A stretch of 46,073 nt of DNA from Bacteroidales bacterium (GTDB taxonomy: Bacteria > Bacteroidota > Bacteroidia > Bacteroidales > UBA932), in NCBI GenBank assembly GCA_017450165.1, contig JAFSWO010000011.1, positions 1 to 46,073 on the forward strand. Reading direction: 5' to 3'. Of the stretch, positions 32,321-41,803 are shown piece by piece; within the stretch, counting starts at the first letter, position 1; every line of letters starts with the position of its first letter. The notes below the pieces were generated by a model that was not told the DNA's origin, searched no databases, and worked only from the letters and a program-made list of their open reading frames with translations. A program made the position numbers and the translations under genes.

Positions 32321-33256
32321 ATGACACGGATTTACAGTTTGCTGATTGGTTGGGTGCTGGATTTCCTCTTCGGGGATCCCTCCTGGCTGCCTCATCCCGT
32401 GGTGGGGTTCGGCAAGCTGATTGCCGGTGGTGAAAAGCGGTGGAACCGCGGCCGCGGCCGCGGCTTCAAAGGGGCGATACTGACCCTTCTGCTGGTGGCA
32501 ACGGCTTTCGGCGTTACCTGGATCCTGTGTGATGCCAGCGGCTCCCTTTCGCCCTGGCTGCGGATGACTGTAGAGGCTATTTTGATCTTCTACTGTCTGG
32601 CAGGAACCACCCTCGTGCGCGAGGTACGCGCCGTGTTCAAGGCGGTGGATCGCTCCCTGGAGGAGGGGCGCCGGCAAGTGGCTCGCATCGTGGGACGCGA
32701 CACGGCGGAACTTTCCGCGCAGGAGGTGCGTACCGCCGCGCTCGAAACCTTGGCCGAGAATCTCAACGACGGAGTGATCGCTCCGCTCTTCTGGTATGCC
32801 ATCGGCGGCGTACCCGGCATGGTGGCCTACAAGATGGTCAACACCCTCGATTCGATGATTGGCTACCGCAACGAACGTTATCGCCGCTTTGGCTGCTTTG
32901 CGGCGCGGCTGGACGACGTGGCTGGCTGGATTCCCGCACGGATTACCGCCTTCCTGATGCTGCTCGTCTCCGGGCGGCTGCATAAGATTTCGCTGGTGTA
33001 CCGGCGTGGCCGCGGGCACCTGAGTCCCAACTCCGGCCATCCGGAAGCGGCGCTGGCCACGATTCTCGACTGCCGTTTCGGCGGTCCGCACCCGTATTTT
33101 GGCGAGGTGGTCGATAAACCCTATATCGGCGAGAACGACCGGTTGCTGACCCGCAAGGACCTGCGGCGCAGTATCCGCATTTTCCGCGGGGCTGAAATGG
33201 TGGCCCTTTTGATCGTTGTAGGCATCCAGTTTGCCATTCACCTATTCTCTTCGTAA
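32321..33256 (+). CDS. cbiB: Adenosylcobinamide-phosphate synthase
   Basis: 311 aa integral membrane protein. Starts with the CbiB pattern LIGWVLDFLFGDPSWLPHPVV and contains ENLNDGVIAPLFWYAIGG, TLDSMIGYRNERYRRFG and NSGHPEAALA. Joins the aminopropanol-phosphate linker to cobyric acid. A GC-rich run of repeated CCGCGG codons lies near 32444-32463. 12 bases after cobD. Confidence 0.95.
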   Translation: MTRIYSLLIGWVLDFLFGDPSWLPHPVVGFGKLIAGGEKRWNRGRGRGFKGAILTLLLVATAFGVTWILCDASGSLSPWLRMTVEAILIFYCLAGTTLVREVRAVFKAVDRSLEEGRRQVARIVGRDTAELSAQEVRTAALETLAENLNDGVIAPLFWYAIGGVPGMVAYKMVNTLDSMIGYRNERYRRFGCFAARLDDVAGWIPARITAFLMLLVSGRLHKISLVYRRGRGHLSPNSGHPEAALATILDCRFGGPHPYFGEVVDKPYIGENDRLLTRKDLRRSIRIFRGAEMVALLIVVGIQFAIHLFSS

Positions 33257-33261
33257 ATTTG
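33254..33261 (+). promoter_or_regulatory. TAAATTTG box immediately before cbiHC
   Basis: Perfect TAnnTTTG six bases before the ATG, overlapping the cbiB stop codon. Candidate operon-internal leaderless promoter; low confidence. Confidence 0.3.
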
Positions 33262-33267
33262 TTCCCT

Positions 33268-34674
33268 ATGCATACTCCCAGAATCATCGTCGCCGGCATC
33301 GGGCCGGGCAGCGCTTCCGACATCACTCCCGCGGTGCTGGAGGCGGTCCGCACGAGCGATGTCATCGTCGGCTACAAGTATTATTTCCAGTTCATTGAGT
33401 CCTATCTCGCTCCGGGTGCCGAATGCATCGATACCGGGATGAAGCGGGAGCGGGAACGCGCCCAAATGGCCTTTGACCTGGCCCAGGAGGGCAAGACGGT
33501 CTGTGTCATCAGTTCCGGTGATGCGGGCATCTACGGCATGGCGCCGCTCATCTGGGAGATGAAGCGTGAACGGGACAGCGACATCGAGGTGGAGGTTCTC
33601 CCGGGCATCAGCGCCTTCCAGAAGGCCGCTTCGCTGCTGGGAGCCCCCATCGGCCATGACCTTTGCATCATTTCCCTCTCCGATTTGATGACCCCTTGGG
33701 AGAAGATCGAGCGTCGTATCGTGGCTGCGGCTGAGGGAGACTTCATCACGGCAATCTACAATCCCAAGAGCGTGGGCCGTTACTGGCAGATCTACCGCCT
33801 GCAGGAACTCTTCCTGGCGCATCGCAGCCTGGATACCCCGGTGGGTTATGTCCGTCAGGCCGGTCGCGAAGACCAGCAGGTGACGGTTACGACGCTGGAG
33901 GCTTTCGACCCCGAGCAGGTGGATATGTTTACCGTGGTGATTATCGGCAATTCGCAATCGTATATTTTTGAAAATAAGTTTATTACACCGCGCGGATACT
34001 ATCGTCCCACCTGCGGTTCCACGGGACGGATCGGTCAGGAAATTATGACCGAAAGTTTCCGGACCATCGAGAAAGAACTCCGCAATCCGGCAATTCCGCT
34101 CGGCAAGAAATGGGCGCTGCTGCACGCCATCCACACCACGGCTGATTTCGAGATGGAGCGGCTCCTGCTGGTGGACGACGGGGCGGTGGAGACCCTCTAT
34201 GCAGGCTTCGCTGAAGGACGCATCAAGACCATCGTGACCGATGTGACGATGGCCGCCGCCGGCATCCGAAAAGGGGCGCTGGAACGGCTGGGCGTTGAAG
34301 TCAAGTGCTATCTCACCGATGAACGGGTTGCCGCCATGGCTGCGGAGCATGGGATTACCCGCACGCAGGCCGGCATCCGGCTGGCGGTGGAGGAGCATCC
34401 CGATGCGCTCTTTGTATTCGGCAACGCGCCGACCGCATTGATGGAACTCTGCGACCTGATCCGCAAGGGGAAAGCCACTCCGGCGGGTATCGTCGCCGCG
34501 CCGGTGGGTTTCGTCCACGTGCGCGAAAGCAAGCACATGGTCAAACCTTTCAAGACCATCCCCAAACTGATCGTGGACGGCCGTAAGGGCGGCAGCAATC
34601 TAGCCGCTACGCTGGTCAATGCCATCCTCTGTTTCAACGACGCTGAATCCTTAAAACCGGGCCGCGATGTATAA
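33268..34674 (+). CDS. cbiHC: CbiH-CbiC fusion: cobalt-factor III C17-methyltransferase and precorrin-8 methylmutase
   Basis: 468 aa. Residues 1-245 are a SAM tetrapyrrole methylase: IIVAGIGPGSASDITP, SSGDAGIYGMA, LPGISAFQKAASLLGAP and IYNPKS, the CbiH/CobJ set. Residues about 255-468 match CbiC/CobH: ALLHAIHTTADFE, VTDVTMAAAG, LFVFGNAPTAL and PVGFVHVRESK. The fused enzyme would contract the ring at C17 and later move the C11 methyl to C12. The ATG at 33268 fits the methylase start better than the upstream TTG. It overlaps cbiET by eight bases. Confidence 0.94.
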   Translation: MHTPRIIVAGIGPGSASDITPAVLEAVRTSDVIVGYKYYFQFIESYLAPGAECIDTGMKRERERAQMAFDLAQEGKTVCVISSGDAGIYGMAPLIWEMKRERDSDIEVEVLPGISAFQKAASLLGAPIGHDLCIISLSDLMTPWEKIERRIVAAAEGDFITAIYNPKSVGRYWQIYRLQELFLAHRSLDTPVGYVRQAGREDQQVTVTTLEAFDPEQVDMFTVVIIGNSQSYIFENKFITPRGYYRPTCGSTGRIGQEIMTESFRTIEKELRNPAIPLGKKWALLHAIHTTADFEMERLLLVDDGAVETLYAGFAEGRIKTIVTDVTMAAAGIRKGALERLGVEVKCYLTDERVAAMAAEHGITRTQAGIRLAVEEHPDALFVFGNAPTALMELCDLIRKGKATPAGIVAAPVGFVHVRESKHMVKPFKTIPKLIVDGRKGGSNLAATLVNAILCFNDAESLKPGRDV

Positions 34675-35854
34675 GCAGCGTTTTATCGTCATCGGCATGA
34701 CCGACGACCGGGAGGTCTGGTTCCCGCCGGAGGTCCAATCGCGGATCGCCGGGGGACACGTCTTTTCGGGCGGAGCACGCCACCACGAGATCGTCTCGCA
34801 CCTGCTTCCCGCGGATGCCCGCTGGATTGAGATTTCCGTGCCGCTGGATGCGGTATTTGAACAATACAAAGGGCTGCCGGAGGTGGTGGTTTTCGCTTCG
34901 GGCGATCCGCTCTTCTTCGGGTTCGCCAATACCCTGCGCCGCCGTCTGCCGGAGGCGAAAATCGTGGTTTATCCCGCTCCCAATTCGCTGCAATTGCTCT
35001 CACAGCGGCTGTTGCTGGACTACCACGGTATGCGCTGCGTCTCGCTGACCGGCCGTCCGTGGGATGACTTTGATGCGGCGCTGATCCGAGGCGAGGTGCT
35101 CATCGGCGCCCTAACCGACCGCGTCAAGACCCCGGCTGCCGCCGCAGCGCGGATGCTGGAATACGGCTATGAGAACTACCGGATGCATGTGGGCGTGGCA
35201 TTGGGAAACCGAGAAGAGGAACGCCTCTGGAGCGGTTCGCTCGCAGAAGCAACCACGATGGAATTCGGCTTTCCCAACTGCTTCATCCTTGAGCGGACGA
35301 CTGCTCGCCAGCGCTCTTTCGGCATTCCCGAATCGGAATTCGAGGGGCTGCCGGGCCGGCCGAATATGATCACCAAGATGCCGTACCGGTTGCTTGCCTT
35401 GAGCGCGCTGGATCTGCAGAACCGTCACTCGTTCTGGGATGTCGGGTTCTGCACCGGATCGGTCTCCATCGAGGCCCGGCTGCAGTTCCCGCACCTGAAG
35501 ATCAACGCCTTTGAAATCCGTGAGGAGGGACGAGCGTTGCTGGGGACCAATGCCCGCCGTTTCGGCGCTCCCGGCATCGAGATGCATATCGGAGACTTTC
35601 TCGCGGCGGATCTGCAGGGGATTCCCGCTCCGGATGCCGTCTTCATCGGCGGCCACGGCGGACGCCTCCCCGAGATGCTGCAACGCATCAACGAAGTGCT
35701 GCTGCCCGGCGGCGTGATAGTCTTCAACGGTGTCAGCGAAGAGAGCCGCGCACTTTTCCGTCAATCGGCCGCGGCCGTCGGACGCCGGATAACCTCTACG
35801 ATGAATGTGGCCGTAGATGCGTTCAACCCCATAGAAATCCTCAAAGCAGAATGA
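34667..35854 (+). CDS. cbiET: CbiE-CbiT fusion: cobalt-precorrin-6B/7 C5,C15-methyltransferase and decarboxylase
   Basis: 395 aa. The N-terminal CbiE part has FASGDPLFFGFAN and YPAPNSLQLLSQRL; the C-terminal CbiT part (from about 230) has NMITKMPYRLLALSALDL and the SAM-binding glycine motif DVGFCTGSVSIEA. It methylates C5 and C15 and decarboxylates the C12 acetate. A CobL-type fusion, common in many bacteria. Overlaps cbiHC by eight and cbiGF by four bases. Confidence 0.95.
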   Translation: MYKQRFIVIGMTDDREVWFPPEVQSRIAGGHVFSGGARHHEIVSHLLPADARWIEISVPLDAVFEQYKGLPEVVVFASGDPLFFGFANTLRRRLPEAKIVVYPAPNSLQLLSQRLLLDYHGMRCVSLTGRPWDDFDAALIRGEVLIGALTDRVKTPAAAAARMLEYGYENYRMHVGVALGNREEERLWSGSLAEATTMEFGFPNCFILERTTARQRSFGIPESEFEGLPGRPNMITKMPYRLLALSALDLQNRHSFWDVGFCTGSVSIEARLQFPHLKINAFEIREEGRALLGTNARRFGAPGIEMHIGDFLAADLQGIPAPDAVFIGGHGGRLPEMLQRINEVLLPGGVIVFNGVSEESRALFRQSAAAVGRRITSTMNVAVDAFNPIEILKAE

Positions 35855-37665
35855 AAGAGACCGCCATATTGCTGATTTCCGAATCGGCGCTTCCGCTCGC
35901 GCAGAGTATTGCCCGCCACATCAAGCCGTCCCATATCTATACCAAGGCAGAGACCGGCCCCATCGGCCCCTTCTTGAAGGAGCATTGGGACGGGGAGTGG
36001 GCCTTTATCTTCGTGGGGGCGCTGGGTATCTGCGTGCGCAGCATTGCACCGCTCCTCAAGAGCAAATACAGTGATCCGGCTGTGGTCTGCGTGGATTCTA
36101 CCGGACGCTTCGTGATTCCCGTGGTTTCGGGCCATCTGGGTGGGGCCAACGAACTGAGCCGTGAGTTGGCAGAGATTCTGGGGGCAGAGGCCATCGTCAC
36201 CACGCAGAGCGACAATGAAGGCCTCTGGGCGCTCGACACGCTTGCCCAACGCTTTGGCTGGCGATGCAACGCCAAGCCTGCGCAGATGAACCAGGCCATC
36301 TTCGCCTTTGTGCAGAGGCGTCCCACCGTGCTGCTGCTGGAGGTGCGCGATGCCGGGGCTACCTTCCTGGAGCGCACGCTGCCCGAGCACGTGATCCTCT
36401 GCACGGATCGTACAAAACTCGATCTCTCCGGTGCCGAGCTGCTGATTGCCGTGACGCCGCGCCTCTTGCCCGATTTGAGCGGGACTCCAGGTCTTTCCGT
36501 GTTGCACTACTGCCCGCCTGTGCTTCATCTGGGATTCGGCTGCCGCAAGCAGTGCGACCCTGCCGGTATCGCTCCCTATATAGCTGAGGAGATTCGCTGC
36601 GCTGGATATGCCACCGAGAGTGTGGCGAGCGTTTCCACCATCGCGCTCAAGCAGGATGAACCGCTGCTGCAGGAGCTGTTGAAGGCCTTTGCACCGGCCC
36701 AGCCAGTCATCTGGCAAGCTGCCGAACTGGCGGAGATTCCCGTTCCGAACCCGTCTGAAAAGGCACTGGAAGTTACCGGTTGCCCCGGGGTTGCGGAAGC
36801 TGCTGCGCTGCGCAGTGCCCATCTCGGCCCGCTGTTGATTGAAAAGCAGAAGGGGTGCCTGCAGGCTGATGCCAACTTTACTTTTGCCCTCGCGCAGGAG
36901 GCGACCTCTTTCCGCGGTGGCCATATCGAGATTGTCGGGGCTGGCCCGGGTGATCCGGAACTGGTCTCCGTGCGCGGTCGCCGCTTCCTGGAAACGGCCG
37001 ACCTGATCCTTTATGCGGGCAGTCTGGTGCCGGTCGAACTGACCCTTTGCGCAAAACCGGGCTGCGAGGTCCGCAGTTCCGCCTCCATGGACCTGGAGGA
37101 GCAGTTTGCGCTGATGAAAGAATACTACGACCGCGGGCTGCTGGTGGTCCGCCTCCATACCGGCGATCCGTGCCTCTATGGCGCCATTCAAGAGCAGATG
37201 GCCTTCTTTGACAAGTATGGGATGTCGTACCACATAACACCCGGTATTTCGGCTTTTCAGGCTGCTGCAGCCGCGCTTCGCTCGCAGTTTACCATCCCCG
37301 AGAAGGTGCAGACCATCATCCTCACGCGGGGCGAAGGGCGCACTCCAATGCCTGAGCGCGAACAGCTGCACAAACTGGCCCAGTCGCGCAGCACCATGTG
37401 CATCTATCTGAGTGCTGCCATCGCCGAGGAGGTGCAAGCCGAACTCCTGCAGGCCTATCCGCCAGAAACCCCGGTGGCCGCCTGCTATAAGCTTACTTGG
37501 AAAGAGGAGCGTATCTATCGCGGCGAGCTTCGCGACCTGGCCCGGATTGTCAGGGAGAATAACCTGACGCTCACCACGTTGCTGGTGGTGGGTGATGCAA
37601 TTGGCAACCGCGAGGGACTCTCGCGGCTCTATGCCCACGAATTCAAACACCTCTTCCGCAAATGA
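35851..37665 (+). CDS. cbiGF: CbiG-CbiF fusion: lactone hydrolase and cobalt-precorrin-4 C11-methyltransferase
   Basis: 604 aa. Residues 1-345 are CbiG: FVGALGICVRSIAPLL, DSTGRFVIPVVSGHLGGANE and the C-terminal LGFGCRKQCD domain. From about 355 the CbiF/CobM methylase begins: IEIVGAGPGDPELVSVRG, LHTGDPCLYGAIQEQM, TPGISAFQAAAAAL and YKLTWKEERIYRG. CbiG opens the delta-lactone in the anaerobic route, making this a marker for oxygen-independent synthesis. Four-base overlaps on both sides. Confidence 0.95.
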   Translation: MKETAILLISESALPLAQSIARHIKPSHIYTKAETGPIGPFLKEHWDGEWAFIFVGALGICVRSIAPLLKSKYSDPAVVCVDSTGRFVIPVVSGHLGGANELSRELAEILGAEAIVTTQSDNEGLWALDTLAQRFGWRCNAKPAQMNQAIFAFVQRRPTVLLLEVRDAGATFLERTLPEHVILCTDRTKLDLSGAELLIAVTPRLLPDLSGTPGLSVLHYCPPVLHLGFGCRKQCDPAGIAPYIAEEIRCAGYATESVASVSTIALKQDEPLLQELLKAFAPAQPVIWQAAELAEIPVPNPSEKALEVTGCPGVAEAAALRSAHLGPLLIEKQKGCLQADANFTFALAQEATSFRGGHIEIVGAGPGDPELVSVRGRRFLETADLILYAGSLVPVELTLCAKPGCEVRSSASMDLEEQFALMKEYYDRGLLVVRLHTGDPCLYGAIQEQMAFFDKYGMSYHITPGISAFQAAAAALRSQFTIPEKVQTIILTRGEGRTPMPEREQLHKLAQSRSTMCIYLSAAIAEEVQAELLQAYPPETPVAACYKLTWKEERIYRGELRDLARIVRENNLTLTTLLVVGDAIGNREGLSRLYAHEFKHLFRK

Positions 37666-39470
37666 TCCTGATTCTCGGTGGAACGACGGAAGGACGGCTC
37701 GCGGTCCGTGTGGCGGATGCGGCGGGCTCGTCCTATTGGTATTCCACCAGGGATGCTTTGCAACAGATTGAGTGTCTGCATGGAACGCACATGACGGGTG
37801 CGCTCGGTGCGACTTCGATGGCCGATTTCTGCGCCACGCACGACATTCGCCTGCTGATTGATGCCGGCCATCCTTTTGCCGCTGAATTGCACCGTACGGT
37901 GGCTGTCGTGGCGGAAGAACTGGATCTGCCGGTGATACGCGTGGAGCGGGTCTATCCGCCGCGCGAGAAAGATACTATCTGGTGCCGGGACATTTCAGAC
38001 GCGCTTGCGCGGCTGGAGGCCGATGGCATCACTTCGCTGCTGGCCCTGACCGGCGTGCAGACCATCCGCGCGCTGAAGCCCTATTGGTCGCGGAACGACT
38101 GCCGGATGCGTATTCTGGATCGCGATGAATCCCGCGCACTGGCGTCTGCAGAAGGTTTTCCGGCAGATAAGTTGGTTTATTACGCAGCCGATGATACGGC
38201 TTCACTGTTGGCCTCTGTGCGCCCCCAGGCTATCCTGACCAAGGAGAGCGGGGAGAGCGGCGGGTTTACCGAAAAGGTGGATGCGGCGCGCGCTGCCGGC
38301 GTGAGGGTTTATGCGCTGGAGCGGCCTGCAATGCCTGCGGGTTTCGTTACCGTAACGGGCGAACACGGCCTGCGTCGCGAGATCGAACGGCTGCTGCCCG
38401 GCTTTTTCCCGCTGCGGACCGGCTTTACGACCGGCGCCTGCGCCACGGCAGCCTCCAAGGCGGCTTTGCTGGCGCTGCTGGGACGTGAAGTCGGGGAGAC
38501 GGTCTCCATCACACTGCCGGACGGCGAGACGTTGGCTTTGCCAGTTTCCGGGGTTACCCGTCACGCGGCAGAACCCTTCACCGCGGTGGGGACAGCTACG
38601 GTGGTGAAAGATGCCGGCGACGATCCGGATGTTACGAACGGCAGTGCCATCGTTGCGAAGGTTACATTTTCTAAAGAGCCGGGGATCCATTTCCTGCAAG
38701 GGGAGGGCGTTGGGCGCGTCACCCTGCCCGGCCTCGGGCTTCCGGTCGGTGGTCCGGCCATCAACCGCGTCCCGCGCGAGATGATGACGCGCGAACTTTC
38801 AGCGCTCTATGCTGGCGGACTCGATGTAACAATTTCTGTCCCAGGCGGTCGTGAGTTGGCACTCAAGACCTTCAATCCCAAGTTAGGCGTGGTGGATGGC
38901 ATCTCGATTATCGGGACTTCCGGCATCGTCCGTCCCTTCTCGGATCAAGCGTTCGTGGATGCCCTGCGCAAAGAGATTGAAGTGGCGCTGGCCATCGGCG
39001 TGGACCATCTGGTGATCAATTCGGGTGCCAAGAGCGAGGCGTTCCTGCGTAGCCGTTTCCCGGATTTTCCGCCGCAGGCCTTCATCCATTACGGCAACCT
39101 CGTAGGGGAAACCCTCAAGCTGGCTGCCGAACTGGGCGTCCGTCGCGTGACGATGGGCGTAATGCTGGGCAAGGCTGTGAAACTCGCTGAAGGACATCTG
39201 GATACCCACAGCCGCAGCGTGGTGATGAATCGTGAATTTCTAAAAGGTGTCGCCGCTGAAGCCGGCTGTTCCTCCGCCGTCACGGAAGCTATTGACCGCC
39301 TCACTCTGGCCCGTGAACTCTGGACGGCCCTCAGCCCGGACGATGCCCGTCGCTTCCTCTCGGCCATCCTCTCCCGTTGCCGAGCTGCCTGTGCTACTGT
39401 TTACCCGGCTACCGCCGGCACGCTGGAGATCATTCTTCTGGACGAATCGGGTTTTTCACTATCTTTGTAA
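37662..39470 (+). CDS. cbiJD: CbiJ-CbiD fusion: cobalt-precorrin-6A reductase and C1-methyltransferase
   Basis: 602 aa. Residues 1-247 are CbiJ/CobK: MILILGGTTEGRLA, LIDAGHPFAAELH, ALTGVQTIRAL and ILTKESGESGG. From about 250 CbiD follows: LRTGFTTGACATAASKAAL, DAGDDPDVTNGS and the C-terminal LGKAVKLAEGHLDTHS. CbiD methylates C1 and is confined to the anaerobic pathway. It is separated from cobU by three bases. Confidence 0.95.
   Translation: MILILGGTTEGRLAVRVADAAGSSYWYSTRDALQQIECLHGTHMTGALGATSMADFCATHDIRLLIDAGHPFAAELHRTVAVVAEELDLPVIRVERVYPPREKDTIWCRDISDALARLEADGITSLLALTGVQTIRALKPYWSRNDCRMRILDRDESRALASAEGFPADKLVYYAADDTASLLASVRPQAILTKESGESGGFTEKVDAARAAGVRVYALERPAMPAGFVTVTGEHGLRREIERLLPGFFPLRTGFTTGACATAASKAALLALLGREVGETVSITLPDGETLALPVSGVTRHAAEPFTAVGTATVVKDAGDDPDVTNGSAIVAKVTFSKEPGIHFLQGEGVGRVTLPGLGLPVGGPAINRVPREMMTRELSALYAGGLDVTISVPGGRELALKTFNPKLGVVDGISIIGTSGIVRPFSDQAFVDALRKEIEVALAIGVDHLVINSGAKSEAFLRSRFPDFPPQAFIHYGNLVGETLKLAAELGVRRVTMGVMLGKAVKLAEGHLDTHSRSVVMNREFLKGVAAEAGCSSAVTEAIDRLTLARELWTALSPDDARRFLSAILSRCRAACATVYPATAGTLEIILLDESGFSLSL
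39460..39467 (+). promoter_or_regulatory. TATCTTTG box immediately before cobU
   Basis: Perfect TAnnTTTG six bases before the ATG, overlapping the last codons of cbiJD. Third box of this kind placed at the same distance from a start codon inside the operon. Confidence 0.3.
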
Positions 39471-39473
39471 ACT

Positions 39474-39983
39474 ATGAAACGCATTATACTGATTACTGGT
39501 GGAGCGCGGTCGGGAAAGAGCAGCTACGCGGAAAAGCGGGCGCTCGAACTCGCTGAAAATCCGGTCTATCTGGCTACAGCCAGGGTATGGGACGACGAGT
39601 TTCGGGAGCGCATTGCGCGGCACCAGGCTCGCCGCGGTCCGCAGTGGACCAACCTCGAGGAAGAGAAGCAACTCAGCCGGCACAACCTCGCCGGGCGTGT
39701 GGTGCTGGTGGACTGCCTGACGCTATGGGCCACCAACTTCTTCACGGATCTCGACGGCGACACGGATCAGGCGCTCGAGGCCATCAAGGCCGAGTTCGAT
39801 GCCTTCACCGCGCAGGATGCCACCTTCCTTTTCGTTACCAATGAAATCGGCTTGGGCGGCACCTCGGACAATGCGCTTCAGCGCCGCTTCACCGACCTGC
39901 AGGGCTGGATGAACCAGTACGTCGCCGCCAAAGCGGACGAAGTGATCCTGATGGTCAGCGGCATCCCTGTCAAAATCAAGTAG
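39474..39983 (+). CDS. cobU: Adenosylcobinamide kinase / adenosylcobinamide-phosphate guanylyltransferase
   Basis: 169 aa. P-loop GGARSGKS (9-16), then the CobU-specific [20 protein letters not shown] and [10 protein letters not shown], with TNEIGLGG near the end. Phosphorylates cobinamide and forms GDP-cobinamide, the entry to nucleotide loop assembly. The adjacent cobT follows after one base. Confidence 0.95.
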   Translation: MKRIILITGGARSGKSSYAEKRALELAENPVYLATARVWDDEFRERIARHQARRGPQWTNLEEEKQLSRHNLAGRVVLVDCLTLWATNFFTDLDGDTDQALEAIKAEFDAFTAQDATFLFVTNEIGLGGTSDNALQRRFTDLQGWMNQYVAAKADEVILMVSGIPVKIK

Positions 39984-39984
39984 A

Positions 39985-41031
39985 ATGACACACGAATTCC
40001 ACATCAATCAACCCGATACCGCCCTTTGCTCCGCACTGCAGAAGAAGATTGACAACCTCACCAAACCCCGCGGTTCGCTGGGCCGCCTGGAGTCGCTCGC
40101 ACTGCAGGTGGGCCTCATCCAGCAGAGCCTGACTCCCGAACTGCGCCACCCGCAGAATATCGTCTTCGCGGCGGATCACGGTATCGTGGCGGAGGGAGTG
40201 AGCATCGCTCCCAAGGAGGTTACCTGGCAGCAGGTCTGCCACTTTACCCATCCGCAGGGTACCGGCGGCGTCAATTTTCTCTGCCGCCAGCATGGTTTTC
40301 AGCTAAAAGTGGTGGATGTCGGGGTGGACTTCGATTTGCCCAAAGACCGCGGCATTATCGACCGTAAGGTCCGGCGCGGCACCGACAACTTCCTGCACGG
40401 ACCGGCGATGAGCGAGGCGGAGTTCGAGCGTTGTCTGGAGATTGGTGCCGAAGTGGTGCGCGAGTGTGCGGCGGAAGGTAGCAACGTGCTGAGTTTCGGG
40501 GAGATGGGAATCGGCAATACCTCGCCCTCGTCCATCTGGATGTCGCGCTTCACGGGCATTCCGCTCGCGGAGTGTGTGGGAGCTGGCAGCGGTCTGGATC
40601 AGGCGGGCATCGCGCACAAACTGGACGTATTGCAGCGCTCTGTGGACGGTTATGCGGGCGACGGCTCGCCGCGCGACTGGATGCGCTGGTTCGGCGGATT
40701 CGAGATGGTCGCGGCGGTGGGAGCGATGCTGCAGGCCGCCGAACTGGGCATCGTGATTCTGGTGGACGGTTTCATTATGACCGCCTGCATGCTGGGTGCC
40801 GAGCAACTGGCTCCGTCCGTCAAGGAATATGCGGTTTTCGGCCATTGCGGCGACGAGTCGGGCCACCGAAAACTGCTGGACACGATGGGCGCGCAGCCGC
40901 TGCTGAACCTCGGACTGCGGCTCGGGGAGGGGACCGGTGCCATCTGCGCCTACCCCATTCTGGAATCCGCCGTCCGGATGATTGACGAAATGGACAACTT
41001 CCGCGATGCGGAGATTACCAAATACTTCTAA
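39985..41031 (+). CDS. cobT: Nicotinate-nucleotide:dimethylbenzimidazole phosphoribosyltransferase
   Basis: 348 aa. [43 protein letters not shown] and the C-terminal [16 protein letters not shown] (catalytic Glu) define CobT. It activates the lower-ligand base as alpha-ribazole phosphate. No base-synthesis gene (bluB or bza) is visible, so the base comes from elsewhere or outside. Confidence 0.96.
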   Translation: MTHEFHINQPDTALCSALQKKIDNLTKPRGSLGRLESLALQVGLIQQSLTPELRHPQNIVFAADHGIVAEGVSIAPKEVTWQQVCHFTHPQGTGGVNFLCRQHGFQLKVVDVGVDFDLPKDRGIIDRKVRRGTDNFLHGPAMSEAEFERCLEIGAEVVRECAAEGSNVLSFGEMGIGNTSPSSIWMSRFTGIPLAECVGAGSGLDQAGIAHKLDVLQRSVDGYAGDGSPRDWMRWFGGFEMVAAVGAMLQAAELGIVILVDGFIMTACMLGAEQLAPSVKEYAVFGHCGDESGHRKLLDTMGAQPLLNLGLRLGEGTGAICAYPILESAVRMIDEMDNFRDAEITKYF

Positions 41032-41034
41032 CCG

Positions 41035-41802
41035 ATGAGACTACTGGCCGCCCTGACTTTCTTCACGCGCCTGCCCTTCTGGCGCATCCGTGAGATCCCT
41101 GCCGACGCCTTCAAGCGCGTGGTGCCCCTCTGGCCGCTGGTTGGCTGGCTGACGGGCGGCCTGATGGCGCTCGCCTTCTGGATTGCCTCCCAGGTGATGC
41201 CGCTGACCGTGGCGTGGATTCTGTCGCTGACGATGCGGCTGCTGTTGACCGGTGCGCTCCAAGAAGACGGCCTGGCCGATTTCTTCGACGGATTCGGCGG
41301 CGGTACTTCGCGCGAGCGGCGGCTGGCCATCATGAAAGACTCGCACATAGGCACTTACGGCGTCATCGGGCTGATCGTCTATTTCGCCCTGATGCTGCAG
41401 CTGCCGGGCGTCATCTCGCGCGACACACTGATTCTGCTCGTGCTCTGCGGAGATGTCTGGGCCAAGTGCTGCGCCGCGCAGCTGATTAACCTGCTGCCCT
41501 ATGCGCGCACCGAGGAGGAGGCCAAGAACAAGACGGTGTATAACCGGATGAAGTGGCACGAAGTGCTCGTCTCCCTGCTGGCCGGGTTGGCGCCTATCGC
41601 AGTGCTGACCTTGGTCCTGCACTGGCTGCCCCTCTGCTTCTGCTGGTTGCTGCTGGTTCCCGTGGCAGTGATGCTCTTGCTGACGCTGCTGATGAAACGG
41701 AAGATCCATGGCTATACTGGAGACTGCTGCGGCGCCACCTTCCTGCTGTGCGAACTCTCGCTCTATCTGGCTGTTTTGATTGCATTTCCTTTTTGGGCCT
41801 GA
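41035..41802 (+). CDS. cobS: Cobalamin synthase (adenosylcobinamide-GDP ribazoletransferase)
   Basis: 255 aa, multi-pass membrane protein. Begins LLAALTFFTRLPFWRI; the catalytic metal-binding motif EDGLADFFDGFGGG is intact. It joins alpha-ribazole to GDP-cobinamide in the inner membrane. Three bases after cobT, one base before cobC. Confidence 0.95.
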   Translation: MRLLAALTFFTRLPFWRIREIPADAFKRVVPLWPLVGWLTGGLMALAFWIASQVMPLTVAWILSLTMRLLLTGALQEDGLADFFDGFGGGTSRERRLAIMKDSHIGTYGVIGLIVYFALMLQLPGVISRDTLILLVLCGDVWAKCCAAQLINLLPYARTEEEAKNKTVYNRMKWHEVLVSLLAGLAPIAVLTLVLHWLPLCFCWLLLVPVAVMLLLTLLMKRKIHGYTGDCCGATFLLCELSLYLAVLIAFPFWA

Positions 41803-41803
41803 T

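Noticed and set aside
32444..32463. Tandem CCGCGG units in cbiB
   Set aside because: Simple Arg/Gly codon repetition in a GC-rich gene, no sign of a mobile or regulatory element.
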